Source: Brachionus manjavacas | Taxonomy: Eukaryota > Rotifera > Eurotatoria > Ploima > Brachionidae | Direction: 5' to 3' | Length of the DNA stretch: 64,000 nt | NCBI GenBank assembly: GCA_019054805.1 | Contig: JAHQIY010000008.1 | Span: forward strand, 4,511,501 to 4,575,500 | Shown here: positions 43,278-57,700 of the stretch, in pieces | Numbering within the stretch: position 1 is the first letter of the stretch | Layout of the letters: every line of letters begins with the position of its first letter | Program-made: the position numbers and the translations under genes | Notes under the pieces: generated by a model | Seen by the model: the letters and a program-made list of their open reading frames with translations, nothing else | Told to the model about the DNA's origin: nothing | Database searches by the model: none

Positions 43278-46200
43278 ATTTTTTTTAATGCTTGTGTCAT
43301 TTTCACTTAATTAAATTGAAATAGCTTTTTTTCTCCAAGTATTAATATTTTTTTACCAAATGTATCAGTTGATACAAGGATTGTAACACTAAATAGGTGT
43401 CTCTGCAAAATCTCTGCAAGTTTATAACAAAGTATGTGCTGAGACTGATAGAATATGACAGAAAAGATAAGTGACACTTTTTATTTAATTTTTTATTTCT
43501 ATCTAAATTCTCCATGGTCAATACATCAGTTAATTGAGGAGAAAATTTTTTTAGGAAGCTATGGACAACCAAAGAAGACATACCAAAAATGTTGTTTAAT
43601 GCTATTTACCTTTTAGCAGTATAAAATTCAAGGAAAAATACCAAACTTTTTTAAGACACCTGTCATTTTGAAAAAAATCGAAATAAAACTTCTAAACCAA
43701 ACCCCTAAATTTTAAATTAAAAGACTCATGGAGCTTACTTTTAATAAATGCCACGAAATAATGAAATAATAATAAAATTTTAACTATGATTTTATATCAG
43801 AGAATTTTGCTTCTTGAAAATAGAGAATTAATTTTTTTTGTTAATTTAATTTATTTATAAATAAAAAGTTTAAGCGTCAGAGGCATTGATTTTAAAAAAA
43901 TATTTATTTTTTCCTTATTCACTCCTATAATGAAAATATCATTTTCAAATCATATTCCCAAATAAAACATTTAATATATTGTTTAAATAAAACTATCGTT
44001 ATTAAATTTTTTTAATATAAAATTAAAAAATTTTGAGTTTAAATCATTTTATATGCGAAAAATAAATTTGACATAAAATAAATTTGCGTGCAAAGAAAAG
44101 CTGGATTAAGATATACATTGAAAATGTCAGGTGATTCAATTTACAGAACTAATTTGTTAAAATGTATGGCAAATATTTTAATTTCCTTATTTTCTTCTAA
44201 AATATAATTTAATTTTTTTATCAAAGATTTTCAATTTTTATTAAGGAAACATTGATCCATTGCTTTTTTCTTAAAATAAATTAAAAAATTTTAATATTAA
44301 TTGAGAGAGGTGATGACAATTAATTACTTAATAAAAGGAAGTAGAGGATGGTGTTTTGACGATCTGTCTAAACATTTCTAAATTTTTAAAAAATGATTTT
44401 TTTTTTTGTCTTTTTAAATGAGTAAATAAATTTTTACTTATAGTTTTTATTTCTTTTTGATCAAAATAAGAATTTTCAGGAATTTATTATAAAAAATTAA
44501 ATCAAAACGAAAAAGAGCAAAATTTAATAAAATTCCATAAAGGTATATTCTTTCTTGAGTAAACACATTTCGATCAATAATTTATGCATCAAAAAAATTG
44601 GATTCGTTTACAAAATATTTTTTTTCTTATTAAAGGAAACTTTTAGTAAGAAATTTCAAGGAAATCGTACAAAAGAAATTTGTTAAACAACTGAAATAAT
44701 TATAAATTTATTGCAACGAGCATTCTTGAGTATTTTTCAACTGATTACATCTAATTATATATTTAAATTGCGAAAATGATCAAAAATTTATTTAAAAAAT
44801 TTTAAGACCTCACATTTCAAATAACAAGCATAATCGAACAAAATTAGAGCTAAATTAAAAAAAAACTATAAGCATTTATCTAGCTTTTGACTAATTTTCA
44901 CTTTTTCATATCATTTGATTTATTGTTTAATTTGAATTGAATCAATTTATCATTACGACTAGTTATTCAAGTTGAGTTTATCTATAAACAAATTTTCTGA
45001 ATTTTTAAGTAAATTTTTCAAATCTAAAATCGATTTTAAATCATTTGAAATTTTTTTCATCAAATGTTCTTGCAATTCAGATTGTTTTTAATTACAATTA
45101 CTAATGGTTTTTGATATACTATGTTTGTCATTTAAATAAATTTATTTTTTTCCCAATAAATAAAATTTATGTGTGTAAATTCTCTTTTTTTTCCAATGGG
45201 TTTTCAAATTCATCTACAAATTTGATTATCGCAACAGATAATAATAACAAATACCAAGTCACATTTGATTAATCATTCTCCAAATAAGAAAATATTTTAG
45301 CATTAATTTGGAGCCAAACAAATGATCTATTATCTAACAACATGAGCGCGCATTAGCTGCCTGTAAGAAATTTATCTTTTAAATAATTTTTAATTTTTTA
45401 CAGACTCAGATTTTGCCAAAATTAGATAATTCCAAAATATCATATTTTTATTTCAATTAGAAACGTAGCTATAGATTATCAAAAAGCTTTTCAAATGCAG
45501 TTTTCTTTGGGCAAAATTTGTCCATTAAAGATTACACTCTTTGGTTTTATAGAGATAATTTTGGAATAGAATTTCAAATTATGAAGGCTAGATATCGCCC
45601 ATCGAGTTCGAAAACAAATCTAATTAACTTTCTTTTCGAAAATTTAACCTTTACGAAATTTTTCTAAAAGATTACAAATATCAGAAAATTGTTTATTTAG
45701 TTCGATAATAAAAGTTTAAATCGATAACACCATGATCCCAGTACTGATCATAGCCGTCTATCAAAAAGCTATAGAATACTATCTTTTAGCTTGGTATTAA
45801 AATTTTTTTTTCATTTAACATATAAATTAAATTAGAACCATCCGCGGTTTTTGGATCGCACACTACAAGTTAAATTCTGTTATTCTTCCAAAACTCGAGG
45901 GTTAAAAAGCTCAAATTTGTTAGTTTACATAACCAGGAGGGTTTTGTTTTGTTTTGTTTTGTGCGCCGATATTTCAAGGCATGATTCAACAGATTAGATA
46001 AATAAACAGTTTCATTGAGGAAGCATGAGGCTAAAAAGCAACTTAATTTTTTTTTAAATCTAAAATTCGCTCTCTTTTCCAACCATTATGAGCTCTGAAT
46101 TTGCTGAAATCGATTTAAGCCTAATCCATTAGGGCTAATGGATTTTTTAATCTCTGTACAATTGAATGTTTTCATCTTGCTTGTTGACAGGCACCGCGCA

Positions 46201-49200
46201 TCTTCTGATTTTTTCTTTTTCTATTAAGATTTTGAATAAATTTCGATCAGCACCTCTAATGTATTCTTTTTTCATTAGAGCAAATAATTGGCATACATTT
46301 TTAGAGATAAATTAGGAATCAAATAAAAAATTCCATTTCGAAATAGTTAATCCAGCAATTATGTGTGCTTTTAAAAATATGCTAAATTAAATTGTCTAAT
46401 TTAATATTTTACTTTGTTTAAGATTTTATTTAGATTTTATTTTTTTCAAGTGAAAGATTAAAAAAAGGTTGTTCACCAAAGACGTAAAAAAAGTCAAAAA
46501 TTTTTTGTAAAGTTTAAATGCTCAAAATTATTGTTTTGAATTTGAATCCATTTGTGGAAGGTCTTTTTAATTTTATTCTTTATGAACAGAGTTAAATGCA
46601 TTGTTACTTTGAAGGAAAATTTCACTTATCACTTTTTTTCATTAACAATTTGGAGCAAAAATTTGTTGAGTTATCAAAATGATTGATTATGACTCAACTG
46701 TTTAATTTTAAGAGGTTTGATTTAAAAAAAATCATTCGGTGCCATAATTCAAACTTAAAAGAAACTTTAAACTTATTTTTTGAATCTTAGATTTGGAAAC
46801 AAATTCGCTCAATCTTAATGGTGTTGGTCACTGTAACCAATCTGGTCCGATTAATAGAATACCTTGAAAAATTATTTTCCCTCTTTAAAAAGTTCAACTT
46901 ATATTTAATGCTTGTCTGTCATAGATTTTAGAAGTTAAAAATGGAACACAAATTATTTTATTATCATTATGTTTGTATAGAAGAATATTTTTTATTTGAT
47001 CTTTATATTTTTTCCTGTAAAAAAGGTTTTAAATTGTTGTTTAAAAATTAAAAGATAATTTTTAAAAAAAATTATAGTTTTTGCTTTTTTAATTCTTTTT
47101 TAAAAAATATCAAAGAAATTTAGCTTTTTTAACATATGAAGTTAAAAAAGCATTCGAGTAGAACAAGTAAAGCCTGAAAATTATTGATTCTAAGGTATTA
47201 AAAAATTTTGAAGAATTTTTTAACTCAGATCGAAAATAAAAAAGTCAATCAGACTTTAATTTAATTATTGACTACAAATTTTGTAGAACTTTTAAATTCA
47301 AGTATTAAAATGGTAGCTTAAACTTCTTGTCATAATTTTTTAAATGAATCATTAATTTTTTTTTTAGAAAGATAATTTATTTTTGAAATTAAAATTAATT
47401 TTAGTGTTTCAATCAAACATTTTAAATATAAAAAAAGCACTTGGCTTTTATATCTAAAAAATAAAGATTGACTGAATTAATCGATTTTTTCGTAAATTTT
47501 AATATTTATTTATCTTAAAAAAAAAGCTATTTAGTTTAGCTTTAGTAATCAGATTATATTCAACCACTATTAAATGAATTATCTTATTATTTTTTGGTTC
47601 AAATTAGATTTGATCTCAAAAATGAAAATTAATCAATGCTCTAAGAACCTGTCTTGAACAAGTGCTCAAAATTTTTGTTTCCAGGTGATATTTTTCCTAA
47701 ATTAAGTGCAAGTTTTTTCTTAAGTAGTCTCAAGTAACCTAAAACATCTATAAATTAAAATATTTTTTAAATTTTTAATAAATTTAATTGAAAAAAAAAT
47801 ATTGATTTTCGAAAAGAAATAGACTATTTTAATAAATAGCACCTGAGCTTAAAGCTTAACGCCAAATCGTGCACAGCTTTTAATTACTAGCTTGAGATGA
47901 CACGAAAAAAGGCTTTTTAGCATATTTTGACATCTTTGAGGATTTGAAAGGTTAAAAAATCTTTCGAATACGTTCTCTAAGATACATTTGATAATTTAAT
48001 CAAAAAAAATTCCCAAAACTCTAAAGATAGCAATTCAAATTAAGTTTCAAGTCTCTAAGGTATTAAAGAATTTTTTTTGACAATTTTTGAATTTTTGTTT
48101 CTAAAAAATAATGTTGATGAGGTTTTGAAAAAAACTATTTCCTAAGGTCTTAATCTCCTGTTCACAAATTTACCTAAAAGATCAAATCTAGCATTCTATT
48201 GATCTTAAACCTATGAACGATTTGTAATCGATTCTCAAAACTAGAATATATCATTGCATTACTTAGCTTTGATTTTAAAGTTCAAGCTTATGGTAATCAG
48301 ATGGTTGAAGAAAAAGCTGTTTGTTGTTAACATGGTACCAAAAAGGGATTCAACTCTTTGAAACCAAATTTATTTCTTGATTAATAATACTCTTTATTTA
48401 ATTTATAAACAATTACATTTTTCAAATCAGTTGGATTTAAATACGTCAGTTATTAGAATCAAATGAAAAGCTTGAAACTATTTATTTAGATTGTAATTTT
48501 GCATTCATTTAATTAAGCGTCTTTGCTAGATTCAAATGTTAACAATTTTGTGAACAACTCGTGCTTTGGGATTAAGTTTTACCAATAAAACAATTCAGTA
48601 TGCCTTGCTATATTTGTTTTTAGCTGACGATAGAGTATGGCTCACATATACACAGACAAAAAGGAGATTAATCATGTTTAAGCATTAATAATTTAAGATT
48701 AGAAATAAATTTTAGTTTTTTTTTAATTATTAAGATAAACATTAGAAAAAATGGAAATATTCAAACTAGTTTAAAAAAAAATATCAAAAGATTTTTTTTT
48801 CAATAAAATTGGGATTAATTTCAACAATTTAAAATAGAATTTGTTAAATTTTTAAATAGCCAGTCGGTGAATTTTTATCAACGACTAATCTTTTTAGCAT
48901 ATTATGAATTTTCGGCATTATTTTCATTTAGAAATTGGCATAATTATTTCTATCAAAGGTGCTGTGTTCGCTTTTTAGTTGAAAAAAATTTCAAAGCTAA
49001 AATTTTTGGACAAAAAATTTATTTAAAATTAATAATTAGACGAGAAAAGATAAATTTATCGTTTTAGTAAGAAATTTTTTATTTTTATAAAAACTATTGA
49101 AAAAATTTTTTTAGTTTAATAATCAAAACATGTCGTAATTGATTTACTTAATTTATTAAACAAAGCTGGATAATTTTATTTTATAAGAATTTAGTCATAC

Positions 49201-51306
49201 GTAACAAAATCTCTTCAAATTGCATAGTGATTAGGTGAACACTCAAAATTTAATTATTTTATTCTCAAATAAATTATACTTTTTGAAATTTTATGCTTTA
49301 TTCTAAAAAATTATAATTCAAATGCAAGTTATTTGACAAAATTTCCATTACCAAGCTTACTTATCGTTTTCAAACAACTTGAAAAGCATATTCATTATTT
49401 TACCAAGTCTCAATAGACAGAGATTAATTAGTTGCATTCATTTTTTGAACTATTCTCACATTTATCTAATTAGCTACTTATTCCATCAAAATTAAGTTTA
49501 AAACGTTTGGTTATGGTTATATAAAATTAAGGTATACATTTATTTCAATTAAAAACGATCCTTCAGGTTTATGTTGTGTTCCTTAGACTCAATCTAGATT
49601 TTGTCCGACAGAAAATATTGATCTCATGCACCTTTTGTTCTAGTGAAATGTTAAATTGGATAAAAACCATATAATTATGTTGTTTAAGGATAAATTAAAC
49701 GTAAATTAGTTTTGTTTATGTCAGATCTTTTAAGTTTTCATCACGGAATAAATAATATGAGAAACAACAAGAAATGATCATAATTCTGAAAGATTTAAAT
49801 ATTAGTCACAGTTAATCACTTGTTTTTAATTAAAATCAAAGTTTTACAGGTTTAAAAAAAAAGTTTGTAGTCTATTTTAATTTATTTAAAAAAAAACGTA
49901 AAATTTTGCCAGGTTTAAATAATTTATTCAAGCTTTTAGTATGACCGAACGTTTTATACCAAAACCAAATGCTCGATTGACTTTATTAAATTTATAATAA
50001 AATAAATTTTTTTTAAATTGTTTTTTCTTCTATATAGAATATTTTACTTTTTCATAAATAGAAATCATAAAATTTTAGCAGATTCAAGCATTTAAAAAAA
50101 ATGATTTCTTAGGTAACTGAATTTTATCGAGGGAACAACTACAAAAAAAATAACAATTTTCAGTACCTTTAGATCCGATACTGAAAAAATTTAAAATAAA
50201 ATTTTTTAATTTGAATTTTTTAATATTTTAGACCCGGAGTTCTATTACATCTTTGTGAAGGAGAGTCCTAATTTTTTCATCTTTCAATATCATAATAAAT
50301 CATTCTTCAGGCAAAATAATATTACATTTGCATCATTTTTTTATGGTAACTTATAACTAAATTGCTGTCCCGACCATAGGTTTTTACCATAGTTTAAGAA
50401 TATTATTTATTTCTTAATTTTTGTTTCAGTGTTCGTTGCATTTTAGGTTTCTTCCTTTGCAATGTTTCTTCAAAAAATTCTAATATCTTGACTAATTGAA
50501 AAATTCTGTAAAAAATTTAACAGTTGATAATTTTTTAATTCAAACTAATGTCAAAAATTGAATTTAAGTATTTAAGTAAATAAGTATTTTTGTTGAAAAA
50601 TTTGATTATATGGTTGTGAAAAATGGTATGGTAAGTCTAAGCCGAGCTCCCGACTGATTGAATCAGGACTAATTATTTAAAAAAAGAAAATATGCTCAGA
50701 TTAATTTCCGTTCGCATTAAACAGGGGAGAATGAATCAATAAGCTAAGAAAATGTATAAATTATTAAAAGAGCTTTAGGTCTCAATTAAAAAAAACACAA
50801 CGGGTTCATTTTCTCGCTTTCTACATTCAAAGATAACTTTAAATGCTTAATGCTTAATGAGAATTTTGAAATATGGGCCTAAGTTATTTGCCCAAAATCT
50901 ATTACTCACTTCGAATTCAATTTATATCAGCTCATTTATTCTGCCCGAAAACTAGGTCGATGTTCACAAATATTTTTTATTATCTTTTATAATGAATATT
51001 TGAAATTTTTGAATAGAATTTTTAGCCACTTGCATGCTTCAACCTGAGTAAGTATTTATTTTTGAAAGCGATAAGTTTCCGTTTATTAAAGCCATATGCG
51101 AAAAATTATGATTTCAATTTTTATAAAATAATCTTAGAAATGCATCAATCAAACAATTTAAAAGTTAAGCAAATATTCGCCGATTCGTATGACGGCTCAA
51201 TGTTTTGTTTGTATATTTTAATCTTTTTTTTTCAGTGATGCGAAATAAAATTTTTTGATGATGCAAATTTTCATTTTTTTCCAAACTCTTTTTTCTCTTC
51301 ACCCAG
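43278..51306. other. 8-kb AT-rich gene desert
   Basis: Both strands were read without finding a credible exon. All open frames are short and Phe/Lys/Asn-rich. Small features are a 22-bp palindrome AATCCATTAGGGCTAATGGA(TT) at 46123-46144 and a TTTTG repeat near 45940-45962. Confidence 0.45.
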
Positions 51307-51423
51307 AAAGCATTGATGATTAATAATTACTACTTGATGCAGAATCCAAAATTGTTCAATTTTAAAATACCTATTGACGGCCTTGCCTCAGGTCCGGCGA
51401 CTTCCATCCAATTTCCTCTAGAA
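51307..51423 (+). other. Orphan exon-like segment upstream of the IP3 receptor
   Basis: The segment has a TTCACCCAG acceptor, 39 open codons and a GTAAAT donor, in phase 0 at both ends. Its composition is coding-like (NPKLFNFKIPIDGLASGP...IQFPLE) in a desert. If joined to the first IP3-receptor exon it meets a stop before the ATG, so it could be a 5' leader exon. I do not recognise the peptide. Confidence 0.35.
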
Positions 51424-51733
51424 GTAAATATTTTTGTTTTTTTTCCGAATAAAAGGTCATTCAAGTTTTTCTAAATTTAATATTTAAATAAAAATTAGGT
51501 CTACCAAAGCAAATTAAGCTTAAATGAAATTTTTGGACCATAATTTTATGTATCCCATAGCATTTACCTTTTTTGTTGGATTTTAGGTAATTTCCTTTCG
51601 GACGTTTCTTTTAGATTTTTTTATTTTTTGCGACTGATTGAAAAAATTAATTTTTAAAAAAAATAAATTTAAGATAAATAAACATTAAATATAATTGATA
51701 AATAGAGCTGTTTTTTGTCAATTTCTCGATAAA

Positions 51734-54700
51734 ATGGACAATGGTAGTGCCAACGGCAACAGCATTGCCAATTCAAGTTTTTTGCACATGGGCGATGTAA
51801 TATCGCTGTACGCCGAAGGCAAAGTATGCGGTTTTATCAGCACACTTGGCTTGGTAGATAGTCGTTGCGTGGTTCATCCACTAGCCGGTGATCTTAAGCA
51901 TCCGCCGAAAAAGTTTCGAGATTGTTTATTTCGTGTATGCCCGCAGAACAGATATTCAGCTCAGAGACAATATTGGAAGCAGTGCAGACAGAATGCGGCT
52001 AGTACAAACCAAAATTTGACCGTGAACCAGAGCATTACCAATCTAGATGAATCGGTCTTGAAAAAGTTACATGTAAAAAAAAAATAATTTTTATTAAATT
52101 TTATTAAAAAAAAATTTAACTAAAGCACGCTGCCGAATTGGAAAAAAAACAAAACGAGACCGAAACTGCCAAACTGATAAACTCGAGCACTCTCATTCAA
52201 TACGGGAGCATAATCCAATTATTACATTTAAAAAGCAATAAATACTTGACCGTGAACAAAAAACTACCGGCACATGTGGAAAAAAATGCCATGAGGGTGT
52301 ACTTGGACTATGCCGGCTCGGAGAGCTCCTGGTTCATTGTTCAGCCGTTTTACAAGCTTCGTTCTCTTGGTGACAAGGTAGTAGTCGGTGATAAAATTGT
52401 TCTGCAGTCGTTCATAGCTATGCAGCCGCTTCATGTAAGCGAAATGGAGCTCAATGACCATCCTGGATGCAAAGAGGTAAGTTAATTTTTTAATATAAGC
52501 TAAGTCGAACACAGGGTTAATAACTTCCTGCCCGAAACTAAACTGTTAAAATTTCTTAAAGATAAATTGCCGTTGGTTAATAGCGCCCATAAAACGAGAT
52601 TTTAATTTAAACCAAAACGATGACCAAACATCGTACCAGAACGTTACCACAGAGGTTTAAATATAAAAATATTTTGACATATTTTTATGTATAGCTTAAT
52701 TCACCATTCGAATTATATTGGCTTTTTAGCACCTGTTTTTTTATAATTAATTAAATAAAATTGTTAATTGTATTACCCGAGCTGTACCTGTCAGCATGAA
52801 TGGCCAAAAAAATATAGTTTTTTTTCTATCTATTTGATTTTTTTTTAAAGGTTAATTTGCTCAATTCGCAGACAAGTTGGAAGGTTGCTTTATTCATCTG
52901 CCACAAAGAGGACAGAAACGATGTACTCAAAAGTGTAAGTTATAATTTTATCTAGTGATTAAAAACAATTTTTCATTAAATTGGGACAAAATTTGTTGAG
53001 ACCGTAAAACTAAAAAAATTATTTATATTTTAATTTTTGTTTTAGTGTTTAAAAAATAATTATCCCTGATTTTCGGACATTTATGAGAAAATTTTAGCTT
53101 ACATTTATCTTTGATAGAAAAGTAAAAAAATTAAAATACATTTTAAAAAAAAGTTTATTAGCTGTTTTTATTTTTTGATCATTCATTTTGTTCTTTAGTC
53201 ATAGAAATAATTGAGTACAAAATTAGTAGGATTTAAATGAATATATATTTTTAAATACATTATTTTAAAAGTTCACTTTAAATTATAACTTATTATTTTT
53301 TATCAACCTTTTTTTATTGTTTTGTTTTTCTTAAATCAACCTAATTAATGGAAAATAGCAATCGTTTCTTATAATCTTAGTATTGATTCATTTTTTTGGC
53401 TGATGTTCGTCTGTGAAAAAATTTTTAAAAATCCAGGATCAGTAAATGTTGTGATTCGCATAGTATTTTATTAAAAAAATTTTTAAGGTAAATTTTTACA
53501 AAAAAAAAACGTTTTAATATTTGGTTCATAAAATTTACCTTTAAAATTGGTTGAAAATAGACATTATTCTTTTTTCTTTTTTAAGTCGCCTATGAGGTGC
53601 AGTTTATAAATTATAAATATAAAAAAATTATTCTAAATCTTAAAGTAATGTCTAATTTAAATCATGCAGAATTTGGAATCATGAAAGATTTAGGTAATTT
53701 TATTTTTAGTCAGATTAAATTTAATGGTTCGAAATAAATAAGTCTTTATATTTTCAAATTATTAGAAAATTCAATTTTATTTTAAAAATCTTCTAAATAG
53801 AAAAGAACCGAATTTTGATAGTTTTCATTTTAAGCTTCGAAGATAATTTGGGTTGAGTGGTGAAAGCTAATCAGATTAACTTTATCCTCTTAAAAAAAGA
53901 TTAAGATAAAGTTTACTATTTTAAATTACACTAACTTGCTGGATAAACCTTTTGAAGCTTGTTCAATCACGAACCTGATGAGAAAATATCTTCAGAAACA
54001 GTTTCGGTGTTCTAAAGATATTACTAAAATATAGCTTTGTTGATATATTAACTTATCAATAAATTTAAAAAAGAGTTTAAAATTTTTATTCTAATCGATA
54101 CTGAAAAAAATATGAGATTAAATTCATAGCTTTCTATGTACATCTTTTTAATGAGATTAATTTATAAAAATTTCAAATTTAAATTCAATTGAAGTTCAAA
54201 CACAAATACTTTTCTTTCGAACAAATTGAAGACTTTATTCTCTGAAAAAGATTACAAACATGATAACATATAATATAAAATTCTTTAAAAAATTAAAATT
54301 GAATTAACTTTATTTTTTAACTATATTAAAGTCGAATGTTTTTTTTAACATGGGTAAAATTTATTCATTTTTTAAGACACGTCAATGTTTGATTTAGTAA
54401 CATGTCACTAAATTCGGATAATAACGTTAAATCCACACATTGGCGTAGCCAAAAATATCAAAAAGGGCGGCCCAAAGTTAAATAATAAATTTCAGAAATT
54501 CCGTTTATTTCATTAGATGGAAATTACAAAAAAATTTATGATAAATAAAAAAACAAATAAAACAAAAATATCTTTACCTTCTATTTTTTTGAAAATTTAC
54601 AATTTACTATTTAAAATAAATCATTGTAAAATTTTACAAATTTAAATTCTTATTTTTGAAGCATTTTATGTTTAAGTTATTCGATTATTATATATTACAG

Positions 54701-57700
54701 TCGACTCTCTTTAATCCGTAACAGACGGGACCGAAAATAACCATTACGGATTAAGTTTTACGGATTATCTTTAATCCGTAAACGAACAAAAATCTTAAAG
54801 TTTTCGGATTAACAAATGTAAATTTTGATACAAAATTTTATTGATAAGAATTTATAGAAATATAGTTTAATAAACATTTAATTTTAAAGTAAACGGAATA
54901 ATTTTTAAATTAATTTTTTTTTAAAAAAGAAGAAATAAATGTCTGGTAACAATTTGAAGTCACACTCGTTAAAATCTTTAGAAGTTTCAAAAAAAATTTG
55001 AACTTAATCTATTGCCTTCTTTGCTTGTTTATAGCTTGTTAATAGCTTTATCGCTTACAGATAGAGGTTCTTGGTCAATTACCTCAACTTCGTCATCACA
55101 ATTTTGATTGTTTTTTTGAGCAATTTCAATTATATCTTGATTTGTTAGGGCCTCGCCCGTCGATTCGTCAGCATCAACGTCTAATCAACATGATATGAAC
55201 TTAGTGTTTTTAAACATGGTTTCAAAAAAAAATTACGAATAAAAGATTGATAATTATAACATGTAGATTTAGAATTTTAATTTATTTTGTTACGAATGGA
55301 AAAATAAACCGAACTAAAATTACGAATAAAAGTGATGAAATTTGTATTGAAAGTATTGGAAATGGGGTAGGGACCGGTGAAAAACTTCCGAATGCCGAAT
55401 TTTACGAATAAAGGAGTTTCGGATTAAAGCGAGTCGACTGTGGTTATGTTATATTTCTTTTGTGACCAAAAAAAAAAATTAGTTGTTGTTTGGTCAAAAT
55501 GAAATTTGTTAGATAATCTTCTGATATTCTTGATGAAATTTTTGCTGAAGTTTACGTTAAAAAAATTCATTTTTTTAACCCCTTACTGTCAAAAATATTT
55601 TAAAATTTTTTTAAAGATTCTTTATTTGTTTCAGGGCACTTTTTATTTCAAAATTAGTCATCTCTAGAATTTCAGTATTCCTTCAAGTACAATACTTTAA
55701 AACTATAAAATTTCTATGAATAGTATTTATATTTAAAATGAACATAAAAAGAAAAAATGTTTGAAGACTTTTATTGGGATCAATCCTTCCAAGGACTTGG
55801 TGTTAATGTTTATATCAATTGAATCTCGTACATATTTGATTTTTTCCATTTCCAACCAATTTTAAAGACTACAGTTTTTGCGTCTTATTAGTTTTTTTCT
55901 CTTACTTCTTTTCTATTGATAACACTGTGAATTAAAGAAAAAAAACAGCATCAAAATGAAAAACCAAGTAACTTTTTTGTAAAAGCATAAAAATAAAAAC
56001 AGTTCAGGGAATTTTATCACCCAGATTCAGCTTATGCAAAACTTTCTAAAAATAAAAATTGCAGTGTATTTTTAGAAGTTTGATTTAGGTGATATATAAA
56101 ATTTAATTTTAAAATTTAATTTTGTCCCCCAAAAATAAAACTTTTATGGCTCTATGTTTTTCTGTCAATTAATTTTACAAAAATCAATTAATATTTTATT
56201 CAAAACGTCAATTAAAATAAATAAAAATCAATTGATAATTTGAATGTCCATTAAAAAAACAAAAATCAATAAAATAGTTCAAAAATCAATTAATTAAACA
56301 AGAGTCAATTTTAAATAAAAGAAATACATAAAATTGAAGATTTGTCAATAGAATATTCTTATGTCAATTTAATAAATTATTGTCAATTAATTATATTATG
56401 GAATCAATAAAAATAATGTTAATGTAAATAAAATTTACATGGAACTTTTAATCTCATTTTGAATTATATTAAAACCTTTTTTTTTCAACACTCAAAAATC
56501 TAAAAAAAATCTAAAATGAACCTAGTTCCAGATATAATCGAGTTTGAGGATTATCCAGACCAAGCTATAGACGTTCCTTTAAGAAAAACAAGACCTGTCG
56601 GATGACCAAAAAAAATAAACCACAAATAAATAAAAAAATAATAGACCAAGTGCTTTAATGCTCAATTAATTTTTTGTTAAATTTTTCTCTAATAAATGCT
56701 GTTTTTTTTTAATCTGATTAAACTTTTTTTTTATTGATAAATAAAATTTTAATTGATAAAATAAAAATTAATGGACTTTTGTTTTTTTAATTGACGACTT
56801 ATTTATTGACGTTTTTTTTTTAAATTAATTGATTTTTGAAAAATTAATTTACAGAAAATCATAATGCCAACTTTTATCAACATTTTTTCCAATTTTCATA
56901 AAATTTAATAGTTCCAAAAAACTTTTTCAACATTATAAATTTTTTTTTACTAGGGTGATGTAATTCGGTTGTTTCACGCCGAACAAGAAAAATATCTGAC
57001 TTGCGATGAATACAGAGGCAAAAGAGAAGTGTTTATTCGAAGTACAGCAAGATTAGCGGCCACATCCGCTACATCGTCCAAAGCTCTATGGGAAGTTGAA
57101 ATAGTCAAAAAAGATCCGTGTCGCGGAGGTGCTTCTCGGTGGTCTAACTTGTTTCGATTCAAACATTTAGCATCTGGAAACTATTTGGCTGCTGAAGTTG
57201 ACAATGATTCAACAGAGGATCAAATGCGCTCTAAATTGCGTGGCGATGCATCAAACTTGGTTTACTATCTTGTTAGTGTTACCAATGCTTTTGATCACTC
57301 GACCATATTTGAGTTGGATGAAACAACGATCACTATTCATGACTCACCGGTGCCGCGTAATTCCTATGTAAGACTAAAACACTGGGAAACTGGAACATGG
57401 GTGCACAGCACTGCTTTGTTGATAGATAAAGAAGAGGAAAAGCCAGTTATGTGGAAAATAGGCTGTGCTAAAATAAAAGAAGACAAAGAGGCTTTTCAGC
57501 TGATTCCAGTTCCGACAAATGAGGTCAGAGATTTGGACTTTGCCACTGATGCAGCCAAGATGCTCAAAGTGTTCGCGGAAAAAATCCTAATTAATCAACT
57601 TTTAATGAACGATAAACGATCCTTGTGTGCTTTGTTAACTGATCTTATTTTTTTTGTTGCCGAATATGAAAATGGAAACACTAATGACTCCTTGGAGATT

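Noticed and set aside
45870..46082. 70-codon minus-strand ORF
   Set aside because: Covers a TTTTG microsatellite and has no recognisable domain.
46123..46144. Near-perfect 22-bp palindrome as a regulatory site
   Set aside because: It is isolated, A/T-rich and without nearby gene; no evidence beyond symmetry.
48867..49067. 66-codon ORF in the gene desert
   Set aside because: Base-bias product with no start context, motif or neighbouring exon.
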